DNA of 54,657 nucleotides from an uncultured Desulfobacterium sp. (lineage in GTDB: Bacteria; Desulfobacterota; DSM-4660; Desulfatiglandales; Desulfatiglandaceae). Positions 35,649 to 45,084 of this stretch are shown here, one piece after another. Below the pieces are notes generated by a model. It was not told the DNA's origin. It worked only from the letters and a program-made list of their open reading frames with translations, and did not search any database. Positions within the stretch are counted from its first letter, which is position 1. Each line of letters starts with the position of its first letter. Made by a program: the position numbers and the translations under genes. The stretch spans positions 2,486,885-2,541,541 of the forward strand of contig LT984854.1 in the NCBI GenBank assembly GCA_900258555.1, given 5' to 3'.

Positions 35649-38141
35649 TTATTCCTTATCCATCGTGTTTGGGGCCGACGGCGCGATTAATCGAAGCAGC
35701 AGCAGGATTGTAGTAACGGTTGCAGACATCAACAGACCCATGTCGAAAATGGTATAGGCAAGTTTGGTGAGTGTCTCGGTCCAGGAAAACTTAAGAAGCA
35801 TCAAACACCCGGAAATACCGGTAAGAACCAGCGCGATCCAACCGCACCAGCACAATATTGAAACAAAGAAGGGCGCACGCTGCTGATGGGGCCTCTGGTA
35901 CAATATGGTGAAAAGACCCGCCAAGAGCACGGCGCATGCTATGGGAAAATGCTGCGCATCCAGATTGAACCGGCTTATGGTCATATACTCGAGGAGACCG
36001 GGGATACGAAAAATAACGATTCCGCCTAAAAGCCCGGCAGCGATAACAACAATGGATAATCCACGGACAAGCCGGATATTGATCCCTTGAGTTTGAACCG
36101 CGAAATTCCCAAGAATCATCACCAGGAATACAACAGCCATTGCGCACATAAAACCATAAAGCAGGGGTTTTATAATGTCTTCGCGCACCACTCCAAGCCT
36201 GATCCAGGCGGGTGATATGCCAAGGATCTGATAATTTGGGATCCATTCCGGTTGCGCATCGGTTGGTGAAAAGGCTGTGTCCAGGACAGCACCCTGAAAA
36301 AAGGCGGAGCCTGCCTGATGGCATTCAATGCACCCTCCTGAACCGAGCGCTGCGCGGGCTGGCGCGATATCGTGCGAGAACTTGTAGACAGATGCGTAGG
36401 CAGTAGCCTCATATCCTTCTTCACGGGGAAGTTCACGCCAATCGCTGGAAGAATAATAGGCCCTGTTATCATACACCCAGACCAGACGCTTCCCTTCCAT
36501 CGGAAAACCTGTCGCGGCAAGATAAGCCTTTGTTGCATCAAGCATGGCTGCAATTTCTTCCGGCCTGTTCACTTCGATCATTCCATCCTTGTTGTCGTCG
36601 GTAACATTAGCAAGCTCCGGAAATTTGCCTTTCGGATCGGCCCGGTGCTGGGTCCACATCTGAAAAAAATCCTTCATGAAGAGCTGGTTCAGACCGGGCT
36701 TGCCCTCTTCCTCGAAGCCGACCCATGCGCTGTGTATCCGGTTGGCAGGAAAGAACTTATCCTTGTAGCGGATGATAGTGGGTCTGGTGACATTGGTCGG
36801 TTTGTCCTCTACAGTGAAGAGATCCAACTCGCCGTAATGGTTCCAGAAGGCCATCTCCTGATCATAGAAGGTCCAGATATGCTTTGGGGGCGGCGTGATC
36901 CTGGGCGCGGGGTTGTATACATCGCTTGCCTGGACGAGTGCGCTTTTGACCGCACGCGAGGGAATGTGACAGGCTTGACAGGCAATTTTCTCCAGGTGCA
37001 GGGGCGGCAGCCAGGCATGCTTCGCGCGCGGGGCGTTTCGCCATCCCTCCACATGACAGCTTTCGCAGGTCCGTACCGTATTGTCCAAGTCGTTCCGCAC
37101 CCAGCCGGATGGATCGTCCCCTTTGCCGAACTGATGAACCTCGCGGCCGCGGATGCGCGGGTCAAAGGCCTTGCTTCCGGCCGCATGGCAGTCCACGCAT
37201 CGTAGATTCGCGGCCATGTGGACATCGGTACGAGTAGAGTATGAGGCCCCGCGCTTTTTCCAGTCCGGTTTGAAATGACATCCTAGACAGGTCTCGTTTC
37301 TGGGCTCAGGGGCGATATGGATGATGAGGTTACCGTCGGGGTCAAACTTCGTTTTGTCGTAAACAATAGTCGGATGATCGCCTGCCTGGACCTTGCCGTT
37401 GACCTTGCCGAAGCCCGCACCGGCGGTCGCTGCCCAACGGAAGTTGAGATTGGCAAGTTCCGCGTTGCGCTTTTTAAGATTATATTCCGGCATATGGCAC
37501 AGCAGGCAGTCCGCCTCGATCACCCCGGTCTCGGACCAGCGCGCCTTGTAGTAGTCGCCGTCAAGGCTGTTGTCTGCGCCAGGTGAGAAGCCGGATGACG
37601 GATCACGCATCCATGAGTCGTAGCGCCTGTTGTCCCGGTCAAACTCCAGCGGGCCGCCGCCCGGATGGCAGTTGCCGCAGGTGGCGGTGACGAAATCGAA
37701 CGACGTCATATCAATGGTGCGGGCATTGGTGTTCTTTTTTTTCGCAAGCTGCCGGTATAGCGGTGCGGGCGAACACCAATTGCCGCCGTAGTTGCCGGGC
37801 GATGTAACCCAGTTGTAGCGGGCGGCAAACTCCATAGGTGGAGTCTCGCCTTTGCCCTGTGTGAAGTGGAAGCCTTCAGTAATCTTGTTGTAATCATGGC
37901 AACCGTTCGCGCCGCAGGTCTGCCTGGGGGAATATGGCACGGTATTGTTTACTCCCTTAATAGGATCAATCACATTTCCTGCCTCATCGCGCAACGGAAA
38001 CGGCGGGCAGACCCCAAGGGACTTGTCTGTTTTATCCTGAGGTCCAGGTACACCGGACGGTTCAAGGTTTCCACCGCAAGCCGCAATCAATCCGGCAAAA
38101 AGCAGGGTCAGGCTTGCATACACTATTTTTTTCATCTTCAT
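35649..38141 (-). CDS. Membrane-anchored octahaem c-type cytochrome
   Basis: 830 residues. A lipoprotein signal (LIAAC, Cys at about 22) is followed by eight haem sites: one CX4CH (CGANGCH) and seven CXXCH (CGNCH, CLLCH, CLGCH, CVDCH, CESCH, CQACH, CIECH). The first and its surroundings resemble tetrathionate-reductase-family octahaem cytochromes. The C-terminal ~190 residues add about five membrane helices (for example LIGNFAVQ region, RIPGLLEY, LLLLRLIAP), unusual for that family. It may move electrons between the quinone pool and a periplasmic or outer-membrane acceptor. The porin gene ends 10 bp upstream. Confidence 0.8.
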   Translation of the reverse strand: MKMKKIVYASLTLLFAGLIAACGGNLEPSGVPGPQDKTDKSLGVCPPFPLRDEAGNVIDPIKGVNNTVPYSPRQTCGANGCHDYNKITEGFHFTQGKGETPPMEFAARYNWVTSPGNYGGNWCSPAPLYRQLAKKKNTNARTIDMTSFDFVTATCGNCHPGGGPLEFDRDNRRYDSWMRDPSSGFSPGADNSLDGDYYKARWSETGVIEADCLLCHMPEYNLKKRNAELANLNFRWAATAGAGFGKVNGKVQAGDHPTIVYDKTKFDPDGNLIIHIAPEPRNETCLGCHFKPDWKKRGASYSTRTDVHMAANLRCVDCHAAGSKAFDPRIRGREVHQFGKGDDPSGWVRNDLDNTVRTCESCHVEGWRNAPRAKHAWLPPLHLEKIACQACHIPSRAVKSALVQASDVYNPAPRITPPPKHIWTFYDQEMAFWNHYGELDLFTVEDKPTNVTRPTIIRYKDKFFPANRIHSAWVGFEEEGKPGLNQLFMKDFFQMWTQHRADPKGKFPELANVTDDNKDGMIEVNRPEEIAAMLDATKAYLAATGFPMEGKRLVWVYDNRAYYSSSDWRELPREEGYEATAYASVYKFSHDIAPARAALGSGGCIECHQAGSAFFQGAVLDTAFSPTDAQPEWIPNYQILGISPAWIRLGVVREDIIKPLLYGFMCAMAVVFLVMILGNFAVQTQGINIRLVRGLSIVVIAAGLLGGIVIFRIPGLLEYMTISRFNLDAQHFPIACAVLLAGLFTILYQRPHQQRAPFFVSILCWCGWIALVLTGISGCLMLLKFSWTETLTKLAYTIFDMGLLMSATVTTILLLLRLIAPSAPNTMDKE

Positions 38142-38151
38142 TTCTCCATTA

Positions 38152-39483
38152 CTAAAAAAATATCTCAGTTTGCAGAAATACCCATTGTGTTATAGGGTGC
38201 GGGCCGGTTTTCTCAATAAATTCACCCGGAACGAAAAAACAGTAGCCGCCCAGGATGTCAAGCCACTTTACAGGTGTAAAATGGAAAGTCAGATCCACCT
38301 CATGGCCCAGTTCCCTCCCTGAATCCCCGCTCACATCCCGGCGCTGTGGCTTTCCCGGGTAATACCAGGCATCACTTTTTTCATCCAGGGTGAAGTAATG
38401 GTATTCACCCCGGAAGGAAAGCTTATCCGCAGGGGATAAGTCCAGGTCCAATCTGTATTCCCGGAGATTACTCCAGAAAAAGAGGTTCATCCATCCATAC
38501 AAGACTGTGTCTGCCCCGCCAAAGACTCCATCAAAAGTCCCTTTTATTCCATCCTTAGGGTCATTATCACCGGAACCATTGATAAACTGGGCCATCAGGT
38601 GAGGACGCCACGGCCGGTCAAAGGTAAAGCCCAACCTTGTGGCAAGTCCATATGCACTGATTTTATCCTGTCCCCACCTGCCGAACTGTTCGACAAAAGT
38701 CGCTCCATAATCCCATGGACCGCTTGTGCCGTCGATTCTGAAGCCGATGCTGTGGGATGTCAGACTTCCTTCTCCGCTTTCGCCCTGCGTATCACCGTGG
38801 TCATCTTCTTTGAGCACATAAAAAACGTCAAGATCAAGAGGGAGATTTTTGATCGTGGTATAATTGGCGTAGGCGGTGGGGCCGTCCGCATGCTTGTTGG
38901 GCCACCTGTCAGGATCCGGGATAATATATCTCCCCACCAGACAATGGCTGTCGATAAGGGAATCATGGTACGTCACCCTGGCTGCGTCCCACACATAGCG
39001 GCCGGTGTTTCCCCAATCCCCCGGGCCGAAGATTCGACGATCGGCAAAGGCGATTTCCTGTCTTCCCAGCTTTATTTCAAGACGTTCCCATGCGTCGTAA
39101 TCGATATAGGCCTGACGGATATCCATGTCGTCATGATAAGGATTGCTGGGCTTAAAGTCTGAATCATCAAAGGAGCTCCCGAAGATACGTGCATCCTGAA
39201 ATTGGACAAAAGATCGCAACTTTTGGAAAACTTCCAGATCAAAATTCAGCCGGAAACGGGACAGAAGGAAATCTTCCGTTTTTCCGGTCCCATATTCTTT
39301 AATGTTGTATTCATCATCAAGCTCGCCTCTGAGACGAAAGGCGCCGCCGATTGAAAGGTTGAGTGGATCCATTCGAAGCTGTTTCCATGGCAAATCATCC
39401 TGACTCATGGGCCTGTCTGTCTCGGCCAAAGCGAATTGTGTGTAAAGAAACAATGGGACTATCGCGCAAAAAAGCCAGTTCAT
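38152..39483 (-). CDS. Outer-membrane porin (alginate-export type)
   Basis: 443 residues from the ATG at 39483; AAGGA nine bases upstream and a signal peptide beginning MNWLFCAIVP support it over upstream ATGs at 39501 and 39573. The mature chain (after ALAE) has many alternating beta strands, aromatic-rich turns and a C-terminal Phe (TEIFF), as in beta-barrel outer-membrane proteins of the alginate-export/OprB-like group. It is co-transcribed with the octahaem cytochrome, so it may admit the substrate or contact the cytochrome; this is inference. Confidence 0.75.
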   Translation of the reverse strand: MNWLFCAIVPLFLYTQFALAETDRPMSQDDLPWKQLRMDPLNLSIGGAFRLRGELDDEYNIKEYGTGKTEDFLLSRFRLNFDLEVFQKLRSFVQFQDARIFGSSFDDSDFKPSNPYHDDMDIRQAYIDYDAWERLEIKLGRQEIAFADRRIFGPGDWGNTGRYVWDAARVTYHDSLIDSHCLVGRYIIPDPDRWPNKHADGPTAYANYTTIKNLPLDLDVFYVLKEDDHGDTQGESGEGSLTSHSIGFRIDGTSGPWDYGATFVEQFGRWGQDKISAYGLATRLGFTFDRPWRPHLMAQFINGSGDNDPKDGIKGTFDGVFGGADTVLYGWMNLFFWSNLREYRLDLDLSPADKLSFRGEYHYFTLDEKSDAWYYPGKPQRRDVSGDSGRELGHEVDLTFHFTPVKWLDILGGYCFFVPGEFIEKTGPHPITQWVFLQTEIFF

Positions 39484-39645
39484 ATGAAGAGATCCTTCCA
39501 TTTTGCGCTCTCCGGCGAAGGAGACTGTGTCACAATCCGCAAAAAACGACATTCCGGACGAATCCCATTCCATGGGATGAGATCGGGAATCCAGAAAAAA
39601 TCCATGTCAGCAAGTTGTTGCGGAAAAGCGATTTGAAATAGTTCT

Positions 39646-40866
39646 TCATGGGACAACCCCTATCCCGGCAAGGCCTGCACCAAGGGCCAGGACAAAGGCG
39701 GGATGCCACTTGAATTGGACCAGCAGGACCAGGGCCGCAGCCATGAGAATCAGCGCCCGCCATGAAGGGATGGCCGAATGCCAGAGAAGGAATGCGGCGG
39801 ATGCCACCAAACCTACAACTGCGGGGGTCACACCGGACAGGAAATCCTTGGTGCGCGAAGATCCTTTAAAATATTCATAGCCGGCGGAAATAATCGTCAT
39901 GAGGATCATGGCGGGGGCAAACAGCGCCACGGTGGCCAGCACGGCACCTGGAACACCCTGCAAGTGGTAGCCGGTAAAGGTGGCCAGCACGGCGATAGGG
40001 CCGGGTGTCAAATTGCTGATGGCCACGCCGTCAATGAATTCCTGAGGGGTCAGCCAATGGTAATATTCGACGATCCGCTGGTGAAGAATCGGGATGAGAA
40101 CAAAACCGCCCCCGAAAAAAACCATACCTACCTTGAGGAAGGCCAGACCCATATTGGCAAGCGGGAGAGTTGCGCCTTGTGCCGCCGCCAGGGGGACCGC
40201 CAGGGATGCGGCGATCCCGCTTTTCGGCGGGGCTTCGTTTTTCGATTGTGTTTTGGGATCCGGGCCTTTCTGGCCCACGCCTGGGTTCATGCGTTGCCGG
40301 CCGACCAGAAGCCCGATGATCCCCGCCGTCAGGAGCACCCATGCGGGATTCACTCGAAAGGCCCCTGCCGCAGCGCCGGATGCTGCAAAAACAAAAGCGG
40401 GCCATCGGGTCAGGGCCTTGCGGCCCATGGACCAGGCTGCGGAAAAAATAAGTGCAATAACAACGGGACCCAGGCCCGCCAGAACGCCCTGAAGCGCAGG
40501 GATGGTGTGATACCGGAAATATAGGAATGAAAGGAGGATCACCATGGTCACGGACGGAAGCAGAAAGGAGACAACCGCTATCATTGCTCCCGGCAAGCCG
40601 TACCGCCTGTACCCTAAAAAAAACGCGGTGTTGGGCGCAAAGGGCCCTAAAATCTGGGCCAGTCCCACGCCGTGAAGGAATTCTTCCGTTGTAACATCCT
40701 GTCGTTTTTTCACAAATTCGTGTTCCATAAGCGCTATGACGGCCATGCCGCCCCCGAATCCGATGGCGCCGAGTTTAAGGAAAATTCCCGCCATGCGGGT
40801 CAGGGACAGATCCCTCATTCCGGAACCCGCGGTTTCAACAGAATTTCCATGTTCTTCGAATTTCAT
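39646..40866 (-). CDS. chrA: ChrA-family chromate transporter
   Basis: 406 residues, the long form with two homologous CHR halves. Each half opens with FLKLGAIGFGGGMAVI or FLKVGMVFFGGGFVLI and contains GxxQxxPGP-like segments (NLTPGPIAVLATFTGY; VGLAQILGPFAPNTAFFLGY). About ten to twelve membrane helices. ChrA exports chromate by proton exchange; some homologues act on other oxyanions. The first half reads ILGPFAPN instead of the usual PGP motif. It stands between the porin and FmdE genes on the metal island. Confidence 0.88.
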   Translation of the reverse strand: MKFEEHGNSVETAGSGMRDLSLTRMAGIFLKLGAIGFGGGMAVIALMEHEFVKKRQDVTTEEFLHGVGLAQILGPFAPNTAFFLGYRRYGLPGAMIAVVSFLLPSVTMVILLSFLYFRYHTIPALQGVLAGLGPVVIALIFSAAWSMGRKALTRWPAFVFAASGAAAGAFRVNPAWVLLTAGIIGLLVGRQRMNPGVGQKGPDPKTQSKNEAPPKSGIAASLAVPLAAAQGATLPLANMGLAFLKVGMVFFGGGFVLIPILHQRIVEYYHWLTPQEFIDGVAISNLTPGPIAVLATFTGYHLQGVPGAVLATVALFAPAMILMTIISAGYEYFKGSSRTKDFLSGVTPAVVGLVASAAFLLWHSAIPSWRALILMAAALVLLVQFKWHPAFVLALGAGLAGIGVVP

Positions 40867-40987
40867 AACGTGAATCCTTTGGAAAAGATCAACTCACTTC
40901 CTTGAATCACTATCCATGTTGCAGGCCAGTTGACACAGCAAAGCGCCATCACCGCAATCGCTGGACTCAAATTGCAGAACCGGATTG

Positions 40988-41602
40988 TTACAGTCCCATC
41001 ATGCGCTGCTGGCAGGAAATGCAGACTTTTTTTTCTCCGAAAATACGTCCGTAGCATTCAACCGTCATTTCGCCGCAACTCTCGCAGACAAACGAAGAAA
41101 AAGTATGCGGTTTATCTTGCCATGTATAGGCAAAGACATCGCTGATATTCATCAGTTGATCATCGGGCATTCCAAGCACCCGCTCCACCATCGGCTCAAC
41201 TACTTCCGCCGGCACCTGAGATGCGGGAACGCCCTTTTCCCGATATTCGGTAAAGAAAACCGATTTTTTGTTCGCCATCATGGCTTCGGCTTTGGGAAAT
41301 ACCCGGACCGCCTTCTGTGTTTTTTTATCAATCAGGGTCACACCCCATTTCCCGTAATGAAGTTTTTGAATATTGCCTTTGCCGAAGGTACAGCCGGTCG
41401 CCATCTGCACACCGTCCGCAAAACAGGTTGCGCAATGGTTATCACCCAATTCGACCAGAGCCATAAGTTGTCCGTCTTTTGCCCGTTCCACGCCTAATGC
41501 GGTTAATGCAGCCTTGCCGACCCTCAATCCCATAGGCATTGCCGGGCATTTGTGCCCGTGAAGAAGCAATCCCGCCTTGTACATTTCATCAGAGGTATTC
41601 AT
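40988..41602 (-). CDS. FmdE-family protein with zinc ribbon
   Basis: 204 residues. The FmdE core has HGHKCPAMPMGLR near residue 15 and NHCATCFADGVQMATGCTFGKGN near 55-80, the metal-binding histidine and cysteines of the family. The C-terminus adds a four-Cys ribbon (CESCG, CISC). FmdE was named from a molybdenum formylmethanofuran dehydrogenase operon; its function is unsettled, probably metal handling. AAAGGAG lies upstream inside the truncated kinase gene, whose reading frame overlaps the start by 14 bp. Confidence 0.82.
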   Translation of the reverse strand: MNTSDEMYKAGLLLHGHKCPAMPMGLRVGKAALTALGVERAKDGQLMALVELGDNHCATCFADGVQMATGCTFGKGNIQKLHYGKWGVTLIDKKTQKAVRVFPKAEAMMANKKSVFFTEYREKGVPASQVPAEVVEPMVERVLGMPDDQLMNISDVFAYTWQDKPHTFSSFVCESCGEMTVECYGRIFGEKKVCISCQQRMMGL

Positions 41603-42518
41603 CGTAATCTCCTTTCATTAATGGTTGTCTAACGTTCGTATCCCGAACACGGGATACACATCCCACCAGATTTCTGAAAGCCCTTATCAGGGCGATACGG
41701 TCTGCTCTAAGTACGGCCCCGTTTCGGCCCAAGTAACATTGGATGCCCCTTGTTAAGAACTGTTCTTCAAAGGCCTTTGAAATCTCACGAAGGAGTTCAT
41801 CCGCCTTCACCGTCTCAAACTGCATGAGGGCTTCCTTGGTGTTAATATAGGCGTTGATCGCCTCAACCAGGGTCTCCAGCTCAAGAGAGGCCTTAAGGAT
41901 CTGATCAAAATGGGCGGTTCCTTTTACATCCAAGAGATGAGCACACCGCTCTTTAAGCAACCGCGTAAGGCCATAGATGGCAATGGCGGGGCTCTTTAGG
42001 TCATGACAGACGGAATAGGCAAACATCTTGACCTTTTCAGAGCTTTCCCTGAGCGCCGCCTCCGCCTTCTGGCGGTTCTCCACCTCGGAACGAAGTTTTT
42101 CATTGATTTTCATCAACTCCCGGGTTCGTTCTTCTACCTTTTGTTCAAGTTCCTCTTGTGCCTTTTTCAGGACCAGCTCAGTCCTCCAAAGTCTTTCACT
42201 TAAAAGCCCCACTACAGCGGAGATCACAAGAAAACTGAGCACTCGCAGATAGTCGTTCAGAGTTACCTCATCTCCCCCAAAAAAATAGTGACTGATAAGG
42301 AGATATGCAGAGAGGATTAAGGCAACAATCAATCCTCTGCGCTGCCACCAGAGGGCTGAAAGAATGACAGGAATATAAAAGAAATGGGTAAAAACGGCCC
42401 CGCTTTTTAAAACAGCATGAAAATAATAGGTGATGAGCACCGAGGCCACCATCAATATGGTCACGATCAAGAGTCTGCTTTGACGTCTGAGAAGGGGGGA
42501 CATTCTCTCTAAGCTCAT
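41589..42518 (-). pseudogene. Truncated membrane sensor histidine kinase
   Basis: 309 codons. Four membrane helices (about 15-115), a coiled coil and a HisKA domain with His in VCHDLKSPAIAI are intact. The ATPase domain begins but stops at FRNLV, inside the N-box, where about 15 unrelated residues lead to a stop. The G boxes are gone, so it cannot bind ATP as a kinase. A deletion that joined this gene to the FmdE leader explains it. Confidence 0.75.
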
Positions 42519-42529
42519 CTTGCTTTTAA

Positions 42530-42689
42530 CTATAATTTAAGGTTAAACCTGCTCATGTATTCCTCAAGACTTGATTTTCTCCCTCTATTGAGGGGCGGAC
42601 AGTCTTCCGCACCCTTGATGCCCTCGGCCATTCGGCTTCCGCAGGAATTAGCCGGTGCACAAAAGCAAGATTTTCAGTTTTTCCGTCAT
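42530..42689 (-). pseudogene. Chimeric fossil: arsC start joined to Fe-S protein end
   Basis: From the ATG at 42689 the frame reads MTEKLKILLLCTG, the start of an ArsC-type phosphatase. After one extra base it continues NSCGSRMAEG, then IKGAEDCPPL and LEEYMSRFNLKL before TAG. The second part matches the end of the Fe-S protein at 46183-46707 (AEGAKGPGDCPQL, LDEYLNKFNFEV). The switch falls at the shared AEG. It marks a recombination between two arsenic-island genes. Confidence 0.7.
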
Positions 42690-42716
42690 AAAATCTATCC
42701 TATTTATAAAGAGCGT

Positions 42717-43571
42717 TCAATAGGGCTTAGTGGCCTCGACGTAGACGGAAACCAAAAGCTCAACCGCTTTTTCAACATTGCCCGCGCCCCATTCCCGAAA
42801 AATCTCCGGACTTAGGGTGTGGGTTTTTATATTGATGTCCTGAAAGCCTGACTGTCTGAGCATCTGTTCGGTGTCGCCAATAGTCGTGGCGCCTCCAAGG
42901 CAGGCGCAGACAAGGTCAAGGTCATTGGAGATTTCGTCCGGAAGTGGAGTTGTGGCCAGGATATCAGAAATAGCCAATCGTCCCCCCGGCTTGAGCACCC
43001 GAAAGGCTTCACGATATACACTCAGTTTATCAGGCGAAAGGTTGATCACACAGTTGGACATTATTACATCCGCGGTGTTGTCTGCAACGGGCAAATGTTC
43101 AATCTCTCCCAATCGGAATTCAACGTTAGCAACCCCGGAATTTCTTGCATTTTCTCTGGCCTTTTGCACCATATCAGGAGTCATGTCCACGCCGATGACC
43201 CTGCCATTCGGCCCGACCGCCCTGGCCGCCAGGAAGCAGTCAAAACCGCCGCCGCTTCCCAAGTCCACAACTGTCTCTCCCGGCTTAAGAGAGGCAATGG
43301 CCACGGGATTGCCGCAGCCAAGCCCCATGTTGGCTCCATCAGGGACACTGTCCAGATCTTCCTTTGTATATCCCAGTGTCTGTGACAGCCTTTCCACAGA
43401 CACTCCTTGCGGGCCGCAGCAGTTCGATTCCCGGGGTTTAAGTGAGATCTGCGTCAAACCGCAGCAGGACCTCAGCAGGGTTGTTCCAGATCCGATGCCG
43501 CCGGTCCTTGCCACTTTCCCGTAGGATTCCTGAACTGCTTTACGAATATCTTCCCTTGTTTTTGTTTCCAT
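42717..43571 (-). CDS. arsM: Arsenite S-adenosylmethionine methyltransferase
   Basis: 284 residues. SAM-binding motif VVDLGSGGGFDCF near 92-104. Cysteine sites expected for As(III) binding are present: RSCCG and NCCGPQG near the N-terminus, GLGCGNP, SNCVINLS and CACLGG. ArsM methylates arsenite stepwise to mono-, di- and trimethyl forms. It lies 112 bp downstream of the Nfn-like pair on the same strand. A frameshifted fragment of another arsM lies at 34223-34402. Confidence 0.92.
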   Translation of the reverse strand: METKTREDIRKAVQESYGKVARTGGIGSGTTLLRSCCGLTQISLKPRESNCCGPQGVSVERLSQTLGYTKEDLDSVPDGANMGLGCGNPVAIASLKPGETVVDLGSGGGFDCFLAARAVGPNGRVIGVDMTPDMVQKARENARNSGVANVEFRLGEIEHLPVADNTADVIMSNCVINLSPDKLSVYREAFRVLKPGGRLAISDILATTPLPDEISNDLDLVCACLGGATTIGDTEQMLRQSGFQDINIKTHTLSPEIFREWGAGNVEKAVELLVSVYVEATKPY

Positions 43572-43683
43572 TGCGCACTCCTGGTTTTCTACTTTTTGAT
43601 ATTCCCCTATGCTGTCTTAAAAATCGGCCGCCTTGCGCCAAACAACATGAGAATGATTACAGGATCACCTGTAGATTATTATC

Positions 43684-45084
43684 CTACCATTCACCCGTCC
43701 TCAAGTACTCGGCGATTGCCCTTGATGCGATCTTCGCCTGACCCATTGCAAGGATGACGGTCGCACCACCAGTAGCAACGTCGCCTCCGGCAAATACGCC
43801 CTTTTTAGAGGTCTTCATCGTCTTTTCGTCAACTGCCACTGCACCGGCCCTGCCGATATCTATATCTGGCGTAGTCCTGTGGATCAGCGGGCTAGGGCTT
43901 TGCCCCACCGCAATCACTACAATATCGGCGGCAATGCAAAAATTGGAGTTCGATACAGGCACTGGCCGACTGCGACCTGAGGCATCTGGCTTGCCCAATT
44001 TGTTTCGTATACACTCTGCCTCAGTTACGCGACCATCGGCGCCGTGGAAGGCCACTGGTGTTGTCAGCAGTTCGAATACAATGCCTTCTTCTTCTGCGTG
44101 GCGAATCTCTTCCAGTCGCGCCGGCATCTCGTTGCGGGTACGGCGGTAGACTATGATGGATTCCTGCGCACCAAGTCTAAGTGCGGTCCTTGCCGCGTCC
44201 ATTGCCACATTCCCACCTCCGATGGTTATCACACGCCTTCCATGCGCAATCGGCGTATCGTATTCGGGGAAACGGTAGGCCTTCATCAGATTGGAGCGTG
44301 TGAGATATTCATTGGCGGAATACACTCCCGCAAGGTTTTCACCGGCGATACCTAAAAACCAGGGAAGCCCGGCTCCGGTTCCCAGGAATACCGCGTCAAA
44401 TTCCTCCAGCAATTCATCTACGGTTGCAGTGTTGCCTACAATAAAATCCCTTACCAATCTGACACCCAGGCTGCACACGAATTCTACCTCGCGTCGGACT
44501 ATGGCCTTGGGTAATCGAAACTCGGGGATACCGTATGCAAGCACCCCTCCCGCCTCGTGAAGGGCCTCAAAAACAGTGACGCTATGACCCGACCGGGCAA
44601 GTTCGGCAGCGACCGTGAGCCCTGCCGGACCGGAGCCTGCAACAGCGACTTTTTTTCCGGTTGCAGGAGCAATTATTGGCACATGGAGATTACCTTGCAA
44701 GGCCTCCCAATCTGCGACAAAGCGCTCCAGATTGCCAATCCCAACGGGTTCGTGTTTTTTGCCGAGTGCGCACAAGCCTTCGCACTGGCCCTCCTGTGGG
44801 CATACACGGCCTGTGATGGCAGGCAGGGCATTTGTCTCTTTGACCAGGTTGACCGCGGCCCGGAAATCACCCTCGGCTACCAGCTTTATAAAGCCCGGGA
44901 TGTTTATATTTACCGGACAGCCTTCTATGCACCCGGGCCTGGCGCATTCCATGCAGCGTCCGGCCTCGGCCATGGCCTGCTCTTCCGTATATCCCCAGGT
45001 CACCTCATTAAAATTGTTGATTCTGTCCGCGGGAGCTTGCCCAAGCATCTGAGTCTTTTTGGGTATGATGATTTTTTTAGGCAT
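43684..45084 (-). CDS. NADPH-dependent oxidoreductase, NfnB/GltD-like
   Basis: 466 residues. An N-terminal 4Fe-4S module (CMECARPGCIEGCPVNI; CPQEGQCEGLC) is followed by an FAD domain (AVAGSGPAGLTVAAEL) and an NADPH domain (ITIGGGNVAMDAARTA). This is the small-subunit glutamate-synthase fold, used in NfnB, which with NfnA couples ferredoxin, NADH and NADPH by electron bifurcation. It overlaps the NfnA-like gene by eight bases in the standard order, with no large glutamate synthase subunit nearby, so the Nfn reading is favoured. Confidence 0.85.
   Translation of the reverse strand: MPKKIIIPKKTQMLGQAPADRINNFNEVTWGYTEEQAMAEAGRCMECARPGCIEGCPVNINIPGFIKLVAEGDFRAAVNLVKETNALPAITGRVCPQEGQCEGLCALGKKHEPVGIGNLERFVADWEALQGNLHVPIIAPATGKKVAVAGSGPAGLTVAAELARSGHSVTVFEALHEAGGVLAYGIPEFRLPKAIVRREVEFVCSLGVRLVRDFIVGNTATVDELLEEFDAVFLGTGAGLPWFLGIAGENLAGVYSANEYLTRSNLMKAYRFPEYDTPIAHGRRVITIGGGNVAMDAARTALRLGAQESIIVYRRTRNEMPARLEEIRHAEEEGIVFELLTTPVAFHGADGRVTEAECIRNKLGKPDASGRSRPVPVSNSNFCIAADIVVIAVGQSPSPLIHRTTPDIDIGRAGAVAVDEKTMKTSKKGVFAGGDVATGGATVILAMGQAKIASRAIAEYLRTGEW

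Noticed and set aside
36372-37205. 277-codon plus-strand frame opposite the cytochrome gene
   Set aside because: It lies wholly antisense to the octahaem cytochrome, whose haem motifs are unambiguous.
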